DNA of 24,144 bases, taken from JBCBRD01 sp039819785 (GTDB taxonomy: Bacteria > Pseudomonadota > Alphaproteobacteria > Rhizobiales > Hyphomicrobiaceae). The notes under the pieces were generated by a model that was given only the letters and a program-made list of their open reading frames with translations, was not told the DNA's origin and ran no database searches. The stretch lies in assembly GCA_039819785.1 (NCBI GenBank), contig JBCBRH010000045.1, forward strand, positions 1-24,144, read 5' to 3'. This document shows, piece after piece, positions 15,094-22,725 of the stretch. The position numbers and the translations under genes were made by a program. Numbering within the stretch: position 1 is the first letter of the stretch; each line of letters opens with the position of its first letter.

Positions 15094-15619
15094 AGGTCTT
15101 GGTGTCGCACACGGCTTCGATCATCGGTGTCAAACTCGCGTCGCTGCTCCAGGCGGCATTCACCGGCAACCCCTCTTCGGTAAACCTCAAAGCATTGTCG
15201 ATCTCGGCGGCCTGGCGTTTCTGGCAGTCGTAGAGAAACGCCACTTCGATGGTTGGCTCAAACCGCTTGGCCAGGATCAGTGATGCTTTGGTCAGCCCTT
15301 CGCTCTTGGGTAGCGGACGCTTCGAGGATAGATCCACGGCTGCGAAGCGATTGGTGTAGGGCAACAGGTAGGTCCACGGTTGGAGCGGGAACGCATGTGA
15401 GTAGGTGCGCACCACCTTGATGTGCGCGGGCAGGGCTGCGGCTGTCCGGGAATACCAGGAGTATTCCGCCCAAACGTTGTAGCCGAGCATCGAGACGCCG
15501 ATCGCCATCGGGTAGATGTAACCCGGCAGGTTCCAGCTCTTGAAGGTGTATTTGATCGCGTAGACCATGAGCAGCGCGGTCACGCCAATGATGAGGACGG
15601 CCATGAGATGGTAGAACAT
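15092..15619 (-). CDS. Hypothetical membrane protein, 175 aa
   Basis: No family recognised. Two hydrophobic segments in the first 50 residues (about 5-24 and 33-48) suggest membrane anchoring. They are followed by a soluble domain with a WxEYSWY motif near 50 and two cysteines near the end (DCQ and VCDTKT), which could pair if the domain is periplasmic. ATG start with only a weak upstream site. It lies 89 bp downstream of the cNMP/CBS/DUF294 gene on the same strand and may be the last gene of that unit. The stop codon TAG (15092-15094) is made partly from the right end of the palindromic repeat, so the original C-terminus may have been longer. Confidence 0.65.
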   Translation of the reverse strand: MFYHLMAVLIIGVTALLMVYAIKYTFKSWNLPGYIYPMAIGVSMLGYNVWAEYSWYSRTAAALPAHIKVVRTYSHAFPLQPWTYLLPYTNRFAAVDLSSKRPLPKSEGLTKASLILAKRFEPTIEVAFLYDCQKRQAAEIDNALRFTEEGLPVNAAWSSDASLTPMIEAVCDTKT

Positions 15620-15708
15620 TTTTGGCTTTCGAACGCGGGGACGGTCAACAAGGACGGGTGGGATTGACAGGATCAGAGGATCAGCATGGTCAGGGCGCGA
15701 TGCTGCTT

Positions 15709-17607
15709 CTACCCGCCCATCTGACGTGCATTGGCCAATGACTGCTGGATGGTTTTGACGACCGCGAACGTGTCTTTCAACTGTGTACGCTCAAGCGGTG
15801 AAATTTCGACGGGCACAAGAAAATTATCCGGTTTGTTGCCAGAACGGATCTGTTCGGCCTGATGCCTGAGCCTCGTCATGGCGATAAACTCAAATGCGGC
15901 CAGCAGACTGCGCGCCCCGTCCTGGCTCAGCACGCTTGCCTCACGTCCCGCTTCCAGACGGCGATGGGTGTTTACCGCTGTGATACCTGCCGACAAGGCG
16001 TAAACGCGTGCGATGTCCACGATCGGCACAACACCGGAGTGCTTCATATCGACGGCGTGACGGCCATCGTCGGTCTTTGTTGTCGTTAACTGGCCAAAAA
16101 GCCCGAGTGGCGGGGTATGCTTCATCGAATTCATCACCATGTGGGCGGTGAAAATGGAGTTCTTCCGGGCCATCTCCAATGTTTCTGTCTGAACGTTTTC
16201 GAACAGACCGGTCTGCCCGTAGATCGGTCGTAGATCAAACATCACGCTGGCGAGCATCTGAGCCATGGGTTGCGGTGTTTGTATCCAACTTTGAAAGTAC
16301 CCTCGCCAGACGTGCAAAGGCTGACGCCATTTCGGGTTCGTCGCCATCATGTCACCGGGGCAATAGACATAGCCGCAGCGGTCCAGCCCGTCGCAGACAT
16401 CCTTGGCGAGCGCTTCGAAATATGCCCCGTGAGCTTCGGCATCGTAGGCATCATCCAGGAACAGGCAGTTGTCCTGGTCGGACACCCCCGTCTGCTCTTG
16501 GCGTCCCTGGGACCCGCAGGCCAGCCACAGGTATGGCACGGGCGGTGGACCCAGTTTGTCTTCCGCCAAACGCAGAAGCCTGATCGTTGCCGCATCAGCG
16601 ATGGACGTAATGATATGGCCGGTTTTATGCGCACTCGTGCCCGCATCCACGAGCGACACCAGCAACGTCGGTATCTGACTTACGACCTCGGCCATCGACC
16701 GCGCGTCGCTCAATCGATGGATTTCACCGATCATGTAGACGGCTGATCGTGATTGGGCGCGCACCAGATTGGTGTGGGTCACAATGCCGGAGAGTTCATC
16801 TTTGTCGGTGATGGGCAGGTGAGAGATGTTCTTGTGCATCATGGTCACCAACGCATCGAAGGCGAGTGCATCGGGAGGGAGTGTAATCGGCTTCGGCGTC
16901 ATGACGTTTTTGACCGGTTGATCGATCGCGGCACCTTCTGCCAGGACCCGGTCACGCAAATCACCGTCGGTTAAAATGCCGACCAGCGCCCCACCATCGA
17001 CAATAGGCAGGCACGAGATGTTCCGGCTGCGCATTTGTTTCGCAGCATCCAGGATCGTCGTATCCGGCGGCACGGTGATGGGTTTCGTCGTCATGAGGTC
17101 GCGGACAGTCATGGTCATTAGGTCCATGCCGCCACTGGGCGTGCTTTGGAATGATGAGGTGGATTGGGCCTGGCCTTCTCCCGGCGTCGCGGGGTCATCC
17201 AGTGCCTTCATGAACCGCTCCGGGCCAAATGCTGGAACCTTGGCGTCGAAGTCAGGATGCGCAGCCCAGATGGCGTCAAGCGCAGGCTTTGGAATCCTTA
17301 GAATTTTCGATGGGGCAACCGCTGCTGCGCGATAGGAGGCGCGGGCTTTCCCGCGCGTCGCCTTGAACCCGAAGGTCTCGGCACGTGAGAGACGTCCGAA
17401 CACTTTGCCGGTTGCCGAGCTGACTTCAATCTGCCCTTCGAGAAGAAACACAACCGATGTGACGTGATCGCCGACCTCGAGTATGACGCTGCCGGTTTCA
17501 AGGTCGAGGATTGTGGAACCGGCGATCAGCTGTTGCACCTCGTCCAGCGACAACTGATCGAAGGGCGCTGTCGTCAGCAGCAGGTCTTGAAGATCTGATT
17601 GGGTCAC
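15709..17607 (-). CDS. cNMP-binding/CBS/DUF294 nucleotidyltransferase-like regulator
   Basis: 632-aa multidomain cytoplasmic protein. A cyclic-nucleotide-binding-like domain at about 15-115 is followed by a Ser/Thr/Gln-rich linker (about 140-162). Then come two CBS repeats (about 165-225, with ILTDGDLRDR, and about 232-288, with IVTHTNLVRA) and a DUF294 domain related to GlnD-type nucleotidyltransferases, with GSQGRQEQTGVSDQD at 365-379. There Gly365-Ser366 and Asp377/Asp379 match the GS...DxD metal/nucleotide site. The DUF294 C-terminal domain is at about 470-625. GTG start with GGAG 7 bases upstream, that site lying inside a small hairpin. Its neighbour is a Na+/carboxylate-type symporter; this pairing is widespread in proteobacteria and suggests control of transport by adenylate energy state or nucleotidylation. 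Target and reaction are not established. Confidence 0.9.
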   Translation of the reverse strand: MTQSDLQDLLLTTAPFDQLSLDEVQQLIAGSTILDLETGSVILEVGDHVTSVVFLLEGQIEVSSATGKVFGRLSRAETFGFKATRGKARASYRAAAVAPSKILRIPKPALDAIWAAHPDFDAKVPAFGPERFMKALDDPATPGEGQAQSTSSFQSTPSGGMDLMTMTVRDLMTTKPITVPPDTTILDAAKQMRSRNISCLPIVDGGALVGILTDGDLRDRVLAEGAAIDQPVKNVMTPKPITLPPDALAFDALVTMMHKNISHLPITDKDELSGIVTHTNLVRAQSRSAVYMIGEIHRLSDARSMAEVVSQIPTLLVSLVDAGTSAHKTGHIITSIADAATIRLLRLAEDKLGPPPVPYLWLACGSQGRQEQTGVSDQDNCLFLDDAYDAEAHGAYFEALAKDVCDGLDRCGYVYCPGDMMATNPKWRQPLHVWRGYFQSWIQTPQPMAQMLASVMFDLRPIYGQTGLFENVQTETLEMARKNSIFTAHMVMNSMKHTPPLGLFGQLTTTKTDDGRHAVDMKHSGVVPIVDIARVYALSAGITAVNTHRRLEAGREASVLSQDGARSLLAAFEFIAMTRLRHQAEQIRSGNKPDNFLVPVEISPLERTQLKDTFAVVKTIQQSLANARQMGG

Positions 17608-17620
17608 GGAGTAGCTCCGT
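17606..17620 (-). promoter_or_regulatory. Hairpin sequestering the ribosome site and start codon of the DUF294 gene
   Basis: On the minus strand ACGGAG-CTA-CTCCGT forms a perfect 6-bp stem with a 3-base loop. The 5' arm contains the GGAG Shine-Dalgarno and the 3' arm contains the first two bases (GT) of the GTG start. If it forms, it would hide both from the ribosome. Together with the terminator just upstream, it suggests low or conditional expression. Confidence 0.45.
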
Positions 17621-17631
17621 CGAAGGGCGAC

Positions 17632-17666
17632 AAAAAATAAAGCGGTTCCGTAAAGGAAACCGCTTT
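17632..17666 (-). terminator. Rho-independent terminator downstream of the symporter gene
   Basis: On the minus strand AAAGCGGTT (17666-17658) pairs with AACCGCTTT (17647-17639). Two further G-C pairs are possible across a bulge, and then come an A and six T (17637-17632). It lies 140 bp past the symporter stop and 24 bp before the DUF294 gene start, separating or attenuating transcription between the two. The plus-strand reading has only four T and is weaker. Confidence 0.8.
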
Positions 17667-17806
17667 TCAGTCCAGCACGGGCCTTTCGACACCGAAATGC
17701 TTTTTGTCAACTTGCGTTGTTTTTGAAGTGTCGAGAACCGGCGGGCGGAATATTGAAATCCCGCCTGCCGGACGCCTGTGTATTTGGTCGGCGACCGGTC
17801 TGGTAA

Positions 17807-19585
17807 TCAGTGACCGGTGGCGCCACCGGCCCCACGTGGGACACGGATCGATTCCACCAAGTCCTGGATGTGCTTGGGCGGAGCCGCCGTTACGCCGGAG
17901 ACCAGGAAGGCCACCGAGAAGTTGATGAGCGCACCCACCGCACCGAAGGCTTCTGGTGCAATGCCAAGGAAGTGGTTTGCCGTCGTGTTGGCCAACAACT
18001 CCGTGCCTGGCACGAAGAACATCCCCTTGTAGGCGAAGATGTAGAGCAGCGTCGAAAGCAGACCTGCAAGCATGCCGCAGACGGCGCCGACGTTGTTGAT
18101 GCGCTTCGAGAAGATCCCCATCATCAAGGCTGGGAAGATCGAAGATGCGGCCAGACCGAAGGCAAGGGCCACAACCTGGGCCGCAAAGCCGGGCGGATTG
18201 AGCCCTAAGTAACCGGCAACACCGATGGCACCGGCCATGGAGATGCGGGCCGCCAAGAGTTCTCCCGTTTCTGAGATGTTCGGCATCAACATACCCTTCA
18301 AGAGGTCATGCGAGATAGATGACGAAATCGCGAGTAGGAGACCAGCTGCCGTCGACAACGCGGCGGCAAGACCACCGGCCACGACGAGTGCAACCACCCA
18401 GTCTGGAAGCTGTGCGATTTCGGGGTTTGCGAGAACCATGATGTCCCGGTCAACCTTCAGTTCGCTTCCTTTCCAGCCGTACTGTTCAGCTGTTGCGGAA
18501 AACGCTTCGTTCTTATCGTTGTAGTACTGGATGCGGCCATCGCCGTTCTTGTCTTCGAACGTCAACAAACCTGTTGTTTCCCAGTTCTTGAACCATTGCG
18601 GACGTTCATCATAGGCAAGGTTGCCATCAGCTGATCCGATCGCGTCAGTCTTTTGAACCGTGTTGATCAGGTTGTAGTAGGCCATGGCGCCAACCGATGG
18701 AGCCGTGGTGTACAGCAGCGCAATGAAGACCAGTGCCCAACCGGCAGACCAACGTGCGTCCGACACCTTTGGAACGGTGAAGAAGCGGATGATCACGTGG
18801 GGCAAACCGGCTGTACCGATCATGAGCGACAGCGTGTAGAGCACCATGTTTAGAGTGTTCGTACTGTCTGCGGTGTAGGCCCTGAAGCCGAGATCGGCGA
18901 CGATCTGGTCCAGCTTTGTCAACAGGTAGACATCTGATCCCACAACGGTCGACGTGAGCCCCAGTTGAGGAACCGGATTGCCTGTGATCTGCAGCGAGAT
19001 GAAGATCGCTGGGACCGTGTAGGCCAGGATCAACACAATGTACTGGGCGATCTGGGTATAGGTGATGCCTTTCATGCCACCGAGAACGGCATAGAAGAAC
19101 ACGATGCCCATACCTGCATAAAGACCCAGTTCATAAGGCAGGTCGAGGAAGCGCGAGAACGCAACGCCGATGCCCTTCATTTGACCGATCACGTACGTAA
19201 TTGACGCCACGATCAAGCAGATGACGGCCACGAGGCGCGCTGTTTGCGAGTAGAACCGATCGCCGATGAATTCGGGGACGGTGAACTTGCCGAACTTGCG
19301 CAGATAAGGTGCGAGGAGCAAAGCCAGCAGCACATAGCCGCCTGTCCAGCCCATAAGAAACACAGAAGCGTCATAGCCCTTAAAGGCAATGAGGCCAGCC
19401 ATGGAGATGAATGAGGCCGCTGACATCCAGTCCGCGGCCGTCGCCATGCCGTTTGCAACCGGGTGGACACCGCGGCCCGCCGCATAAAATTCGCTCGTTG
19501 AACCCGCACGGGCCCAAATCGCGATGCCGAAGTACAGCGCAAACGTAGCGCCGACCACGACATAGGTGAGTGTTTGAAGATCCAT
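17807..19585 (-). CDS. Sodium/solute symporter, SSS family (VC_2705/ActP-like)
   Basis: 592-aa permease with about 12-13 membrane segments, coupling Na+ to uptake of a small organic acid; acetate or similar monocarboxylates are the usual guess for this branch. N-terminal FYAAGRGVHPVANGMATAAD at about 33-52 and the GLPHVIIRFFTVP segment (260-272) are typical of ActP-like SSS proteins. A large extramembrane insert at about 310-392 carries an EF-hand-like loop DKNGDGRIQYYN (345-356) with Asp, Asn and Asp at positions 1, 3 and 5, Gly at 6 and Ile at 8. ATG start, with AAAGGA then GGAAA upstream. It starts 23 bp after the DUF4212 gene, so the two form an operon ended by the terminator at 17632-17666. 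Substrate is inferred, not shown. Confidence 0.9.
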   Translation of the reverse strand: MDLQTLTYVVVGATFALYFGIAIWARAGSTSEFYAAGRGVHPVANGMATAADWMSAASFISMAGLIAFKGYDASVFLMGWTGGYVLLALLLAPYLRKFGKFTVPEFIGDRFYSQTARLVAVICLIVASITYVIGQMKGIGVAFSRFLDLPYELGLYAGMGIVFFYAVLGGMKGITYTQIAQYIVLILAYTVPAIFISLQITGNPVPQLGLTSTVVGSDVYLLTKLDQIVADLGFRAYTADSTNTLNMVLYTLSLMIGTAGLPHVIIRFFTVPKVSDARWSAGWALVFIALLYTTAPSVGAMAYYNLINTVQKTDAIGSADGNLAYDERPQWFKNWETTGLLTFEDKNGDGRIQYYNDKNEAFSATAEQYGWKGSELKVDRDIMVLANPEIAQLPDWVVALVVAGGLAAALSTAAGLLLAISSSISHDLLKGMLMPNISETGELLAARISMAGAIGVAGYLGLNPPGFAAQVVALAFGLAASSIFPALMMGIFSKRINNVGAVCGMLAGLLSTLLYIFAYKGMFFVPGTELLANTTANHFLGIAPEAFGAVGALINFSVAFLVSGVTAAPPKHIQDLVESIRVPRGAGGATGH

Positions 19586-19608
19586 TCTGTTTCCGTCCTT
19601 TGAAAGGC

Positions 19609-19872
19609 TTATTCTTCGTCGACGCCGTAGCTTTTATCGATGCCGTTCATGATCGCCGCGTAGACGAAGATCAGCACAAGGAACACGTAGATCGAACCTT
19701 GCTGGGCAAACCAAAAACCGAGATCCACACCACCGACATCAATGCCGCTCAGCGCAGGTCGCAGAAGAATGCCAAATCCATAGGACACGAGCGCCCAGAT
19801 GATCAGCAGAATGGTGACGAGGCGGATGTTGGCCGCCCAGTAGCCACCGGATGAATTGTTGTCCTCAGACAT
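19609..19872 (-). CDS. DUF4212 small membrane protein, symporter small subunit
   Basis: 87 aa with two membrane segments (about 13-38 and 58-74) in the DUF4212 pattern: YWAANIRLVTILLIIWALVS near the N-terminus, FWFAQQGSIYVFLVLIFVYA in the second half, and a short acidic tail. Proteins of this kind are nearly always encoded just before a VC_2705-type symporter and are annotated as its putative small subunit, comparable in place to YjcH beside ActP. The ATG at 19870-19872 is chosen because GGAGAAG lies upstream and the protein begins where family members do; an in-frame start 14 codons earlier would add a polar stretch of no family character. First gene of the symporter operon. Confidence 0.87.
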   Translation of the reverse strand: MSEDNNSSGGYWAANIRLVTILLIIWALVSYGFGILLRPALSGIDVGGVDLGFWFAQQGSIYVFLVLIFVYAAIMNGIDKSYGVDEE

Positions 19873-20320
19873 GAGCTTGGACTTCTCCCTAAACGTTAGC
19901 GTGTTTTTGAACACTTAAAGGCTTGCGAACCCTGCCCTGCGCATCTTGCCCAAAAGGCCAATGGGTCTTGGCACAATTGACGCAGTGGCAATGAGATGCA
20001 ACGCGCCATTTGTTTAGCGCCACTTTCGTAGTGGTTGGTCAATTTGGCAGCAGGGCTGGGCTCTTCTGCGCTAAATTGATGCAAATTGCACCTTAGGATT
20101 GCTGGCTATTAGACGATGGACTGATCCGAAACTTGCAATCGCTCAAAAACCGTTGCCCAAAAGCCCCTAAGCTCAGCGTGTGAAGCCGCCGACTTCGCTC
20201 TTGATCCGGGTGCGGACCATGGAAGTCGGGACTGTACGAGACCTGATCTGCCCAATTTCAAGGCAAATCACACTCTAAACGCCGCGTTCGCGCAGCCATC
20301 ACCTATCGACGGGATAGACC
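19873..20320. other. Divergent intergenic region between symporter operon and exonuclease fusion gene
   Basis: 448 bp that must hold the promoters of both transcription units. Visible elements are a perfect 11-bp palindrome TGCAAATTGCA at 20080-20090 and a small stem GTGTT/AACAC at 19901-19914 in the symporter leader. No protein-like frame of recognisable family is present. No convincing -35/-10 pair could be fixed on either strand. Confidence 0.4.
20080..20090. promoter_or_regulatory. Candidate operator TGCAAATTGCA
   Basis: Perfect palindrome (TGCAA-A-TTGCA) roughly midway between two divergent genes, 208 bp from the DUF4212 start and 231 bp from the fusion-gene start. TTTGCAAA-like sites are known for short-chain-acyl regulators (RamB/ScfR/PccR type), which would suit a carboxylate transporter. 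The match is partial and only one site is seen. Confidence 0.25.
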
Positions 20321-22498
20321 ATGTTTCAGCGCGCCAGCCTTCAAACCCGGATCATGCTGTTTTTTGCGTTGATCGCGTGTGCTGTCCCAGTGGTTATTGG
20401 CGTTTCACTCAGCCTTGCGGCTCAACGGCTGGAGGGCAATCCTGTTCCGCCGCTCGTGCTGTTTGGCGGATTAGCCAGTGCAGCGCTCATGGTGATCATC
20501 GGTGTTGTTTGGCAGCTGTTTGACGCGAACGTCGCCCAGCCAATTCAGCGGCTATCGCGTGATCTGCAAACGCTGCTGCACGCCAACCCCAACCACGACA
20601 TTTTAACCGATTGTGCCAAGCATCTTGGACCGCTGGCAGGAACGGTGGATCAGGTTGCCGACGCGATCCGGGTTGCCCGGACAGATTCCGAACATGCGGT
20701 TTCTGCTGCGATTGCAAAAGCAGATGCCGCGAAGGGACGTCTTGAAGCCGTCCTTCAAAATCTCGAAGACGGCGTGATCGTCTGCAATCGGTACCACGAG
20801 GTTTTGCTTTATAATCGACGCGCTTTGCAGATCGTGCAGGACTGCGGCGAGTTGGGGCTGGCGCGCTCACTGTTCGATGTCATGGATAAGCCGCCGTTCA
20901 TGAACACATTGGAACGCCTCACCAATCGACTGACATCTGGACGCTATCAGACCCACCGCAATGGGTTGAGTGCACTGTTTGCGTTTTCGTCATGTGATGG
21001 GAGACGCGTGCTTCGCGGCACCATGACCTTGCTGACGGTTACGGATGCAGTCGCCGATGAGGTCGCTGACCCTGGTACTGAGGCCGTCCCGAAGATCACG
21101 GGCTACGTGCTGACGTTCGATGATCAAACCGAAGAGTTGCAGCGGCGCGCCCGCATCGAGGGGCTGCTCCGGTCGACGGTGGAAGACCTGCGCGGACCGA
21201 TCGCCGATCTAGCAGAAGCTTGCACCGCGCTTGAAGGCGATGATGCCATTGTCGCGGTTGGTAAAGGTGTCCCCACGCCTGTCCTGGGTCAGATCACGTC
21301 CAACACAAACCTGCTCTCAGACCGTATCGCCATGCTGGCCCGCGACTATGATGCGGTCGCAAGCAGCCACTGGCCGATGAGCGATATCTACTCGGCCAAC
21401 GTGTTGTCGATCGTTGCCAGCCGTTACCGGGACAACCCCGTCATCGCCTGCGATGTGTCGGGTGCATCCTGCTGGGTGCATTGTGACAGTCACATGGTTG
21501 TCGAACTGTTGTCGGTTTTGATCCTCGATCTGGTCGAACATGTCGGCGCAACGACGTACGCGCTGGAAGCCGACGATGGTGCTGCACGGCCAAAGGTGTC
21601 GCTGGTCTGGAAAGGGTCGGCGCCGGGTGATGATTTCGTGTCTCGGGTGGCTGAAAAGCGGATCGGGCCAGATGGGTTCGGGCTTTCGGTTGGCGATGTG
21701 CTTGACCATCATCGCACGCATCTGACCCAGGAGGAGCTGCCTGATGGTCGCCAAAGCATTGGGCTGAAGCTACTAAGCCCGATAGAGCCTCATGATCTTG
21801 CGCTGACCGCTACTCCGCCGACCCGCTTGGAGTTTTATGACTTCAGCTTGCTGGACAGACCCATCGGCGATGGCGCGATACTCGACAAGCCCTTGCGGGA
21901 ACTGACGCTTGTGGTGTTTGACACCGAGACGACCGGCCTGGAGCCGAGTGACGGTGATGAGATCATTTCGATTGCCGGTGTGCGCGTTGTAAACGGTCGC
22001 GTTTTGACGGGTGAACTCTTTGATGCCTATGTCAATCCGGGCCGAAAGATCCCCGGGCGCTCCACCGCCATTCACGGCATTTCCGATGAGATGGTCAAAG
22101 ACGCGCCACCCATCTCCGTGATGATGCGACGGTTCCACGAGTTCGTCGGCCCGTCGGTTCTCGTAGCCCACAATGCGGCGTTCGATCTTCGGTTTTTGGA
22201 GCTCAAGAAGGACGTCGCTGGCGTCAGCTTTGACGGGCCGGTTCTTGATACCGTGCTGTTATCGGCGATCGTGCATGACCATACCGATCAGCACACGTTG
22301 GACGCGGTTTGCGAGCGGCTTGATGTCTGGATCGAGCCTGACAAGCGGCATACCGCACTGGGCGATGCGCTGGCGACCGCCGAGGCCTTTGTCCGGATGA
22401 TCGACCTGCTGTCCTACAACGGCATCGATACCCTGCGCGATGCGCTCGACGCCTCTAACCGCCTCGTCCAAATCCGCCGCCAACAGGCCAAGTACTGA
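20321..22498 (+). CDS. Membrane sensor pseudokinase fused to a DEDDh (DnaQ-like) 3'-5' exonuclease
   Basis: 725 aa. Two membrane segments (about 11-32 and 45-66) enclose a very short periplasmic loop. Then come a HAMP-like stretch (67 to about 125), a PAS-like domain (about 140-270; LEAVLQNLEDGVIVCNRYHE), a HisKA-like helix pair (about 277-345) and a HATPase_c-like region (about 350-487). The kinase box reads VEDLRGPI where SHELRTPL is usual, so the phosphoacceptor His is Glu288. The N-box asparagine is missing near 398-405, though DGFGLS (451-456) keeps a G2-like box. The C-terminal exonuclease domain (about 525-695) is intact: Asp534 and Glu536 (FDTETTG), Asp622 (AHNAAFD), His677 and Asp682 (HTALGDA). 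Divergent from the symporter operon. GGGA lies 7 bases before the ATG. Usually annotated as DNA polymerase III epsilon-like, but a replicative role is unlikely. Confidence 0.88.
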   Translation: MFQRASLQTRIMLFFALIACAVPVVIGVSLSLAAQRLEGNPVPPLVLFGGLASAALMVIIGVVWQLFDANVAQPIQRLSRDLQTLLHANPNHDILTDCAKHLGPLAGTVDQVADAIRVARTDSEHAVSAAIAKADAAKGRLEAVLQNLEDGVIVCNRYHEVLLYNRRALQIVQDCGELGLARSLFDVMDKPPFMNTLERLTNRLTSGRYQTHRNGLSALFAFSSCDGRRVLRGTMTLLTVTDAVADEVADPGTEAVPKITGYVLTFDDQTEELQRRARIEGLLRSTVEDLRGPIADLAEACTALEGDDAIVAVGKGVPTPVLGQITSNTNLLSDRIAMLARDYDAVASSHWPMSDIYSANVLSIVASRYRDNPVIACDVSGASCWVHCDSHMVVELLSVLILDLVEHVGATTYALEADDGAARPKVSLVWKGSAPGDDFVSRVAEKRIGPDGFGLSVGDVLDHHRTHLTQEELPDGRQSIGLKLLSPIEPHDLALTATPPTRLEFYDFSLLDRPIGDGAILDKPLRELTLVVFDTETTGLEPSDGDEIISIAGVRVVNGRVLTGELFDAYVNPGRKIPGRSTAIHGISDEMVKDAPPISVMMRRFHEFVGPSVLVAHNAAFDLRFLELKKDVAGVSFDGPVLDTVLLSAIVHDHTDQHTLDAVCERLDVWIEPDKRHTALGDALATAEAFVRMIDLLSYNGIDTLRDALDASNRLVQIRRQQAKY

Positions 22499-22550
22499 GT
22501 GGTTGAGGTCGTAACCTGGTGTGGGCTCTGAATTTCCCGAAGGTGCGTGG

Positions 22551-22578
22551 TGGCCTGGAGCGGACACCCACCAGGCCA
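22551..22578 (+). terminator. Hairpin after the exonuclease fusion gene, possible terminator
   Basis: TGGCCTGG (22551-22558) pairs perfectly with CCAGGCCA (22571-22578) across a 12-base loop, 52 bp after the stop codon. It lacks a T tract (followed by GCTAAATC), so it may be a Rho-assisted or pausing structure rather than a classical terminator. Confidence 0.35.
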
Positions 22579-22648
22579 GCTAAATCAGATCCCCGTGCAA
22601 ATGCGCAACACGTGGCAGGGTTCTGCTCCCGCGCCCTAGCCTCTTATT

Positions 22649-22666
22649 CGTATGTTATATTATACG
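22649..22666. promoter_or_regulatory. Zur-box-like palindrome CGTATGTTATATTATACG
   Basis: AT-rich 18-bp palindrome with 7 of 9 pairs complementary, 60 bp before the receptor start chosen here. The core TATGTTATA-TTATA resembles zinc-uptake-regulator sites as I remember them (E. coli type TGTTATAnTATAACA; similar in alphaproteobacteria). Its AT-richness stands out in this GC-rich neighbourhood, and it may overlap a -10 element (TATATT or TATTAT). Fur would be the main alternative; the sequence does not resemble the GATAAT-type Fur box. Confidence 0.5.
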
Positions 22667-22725
22667 TTCTCAGGTGAGGGTCGATGATGATCCTTTGGTC
22701 GGGCACATTCACTTGGGGTCATGTC

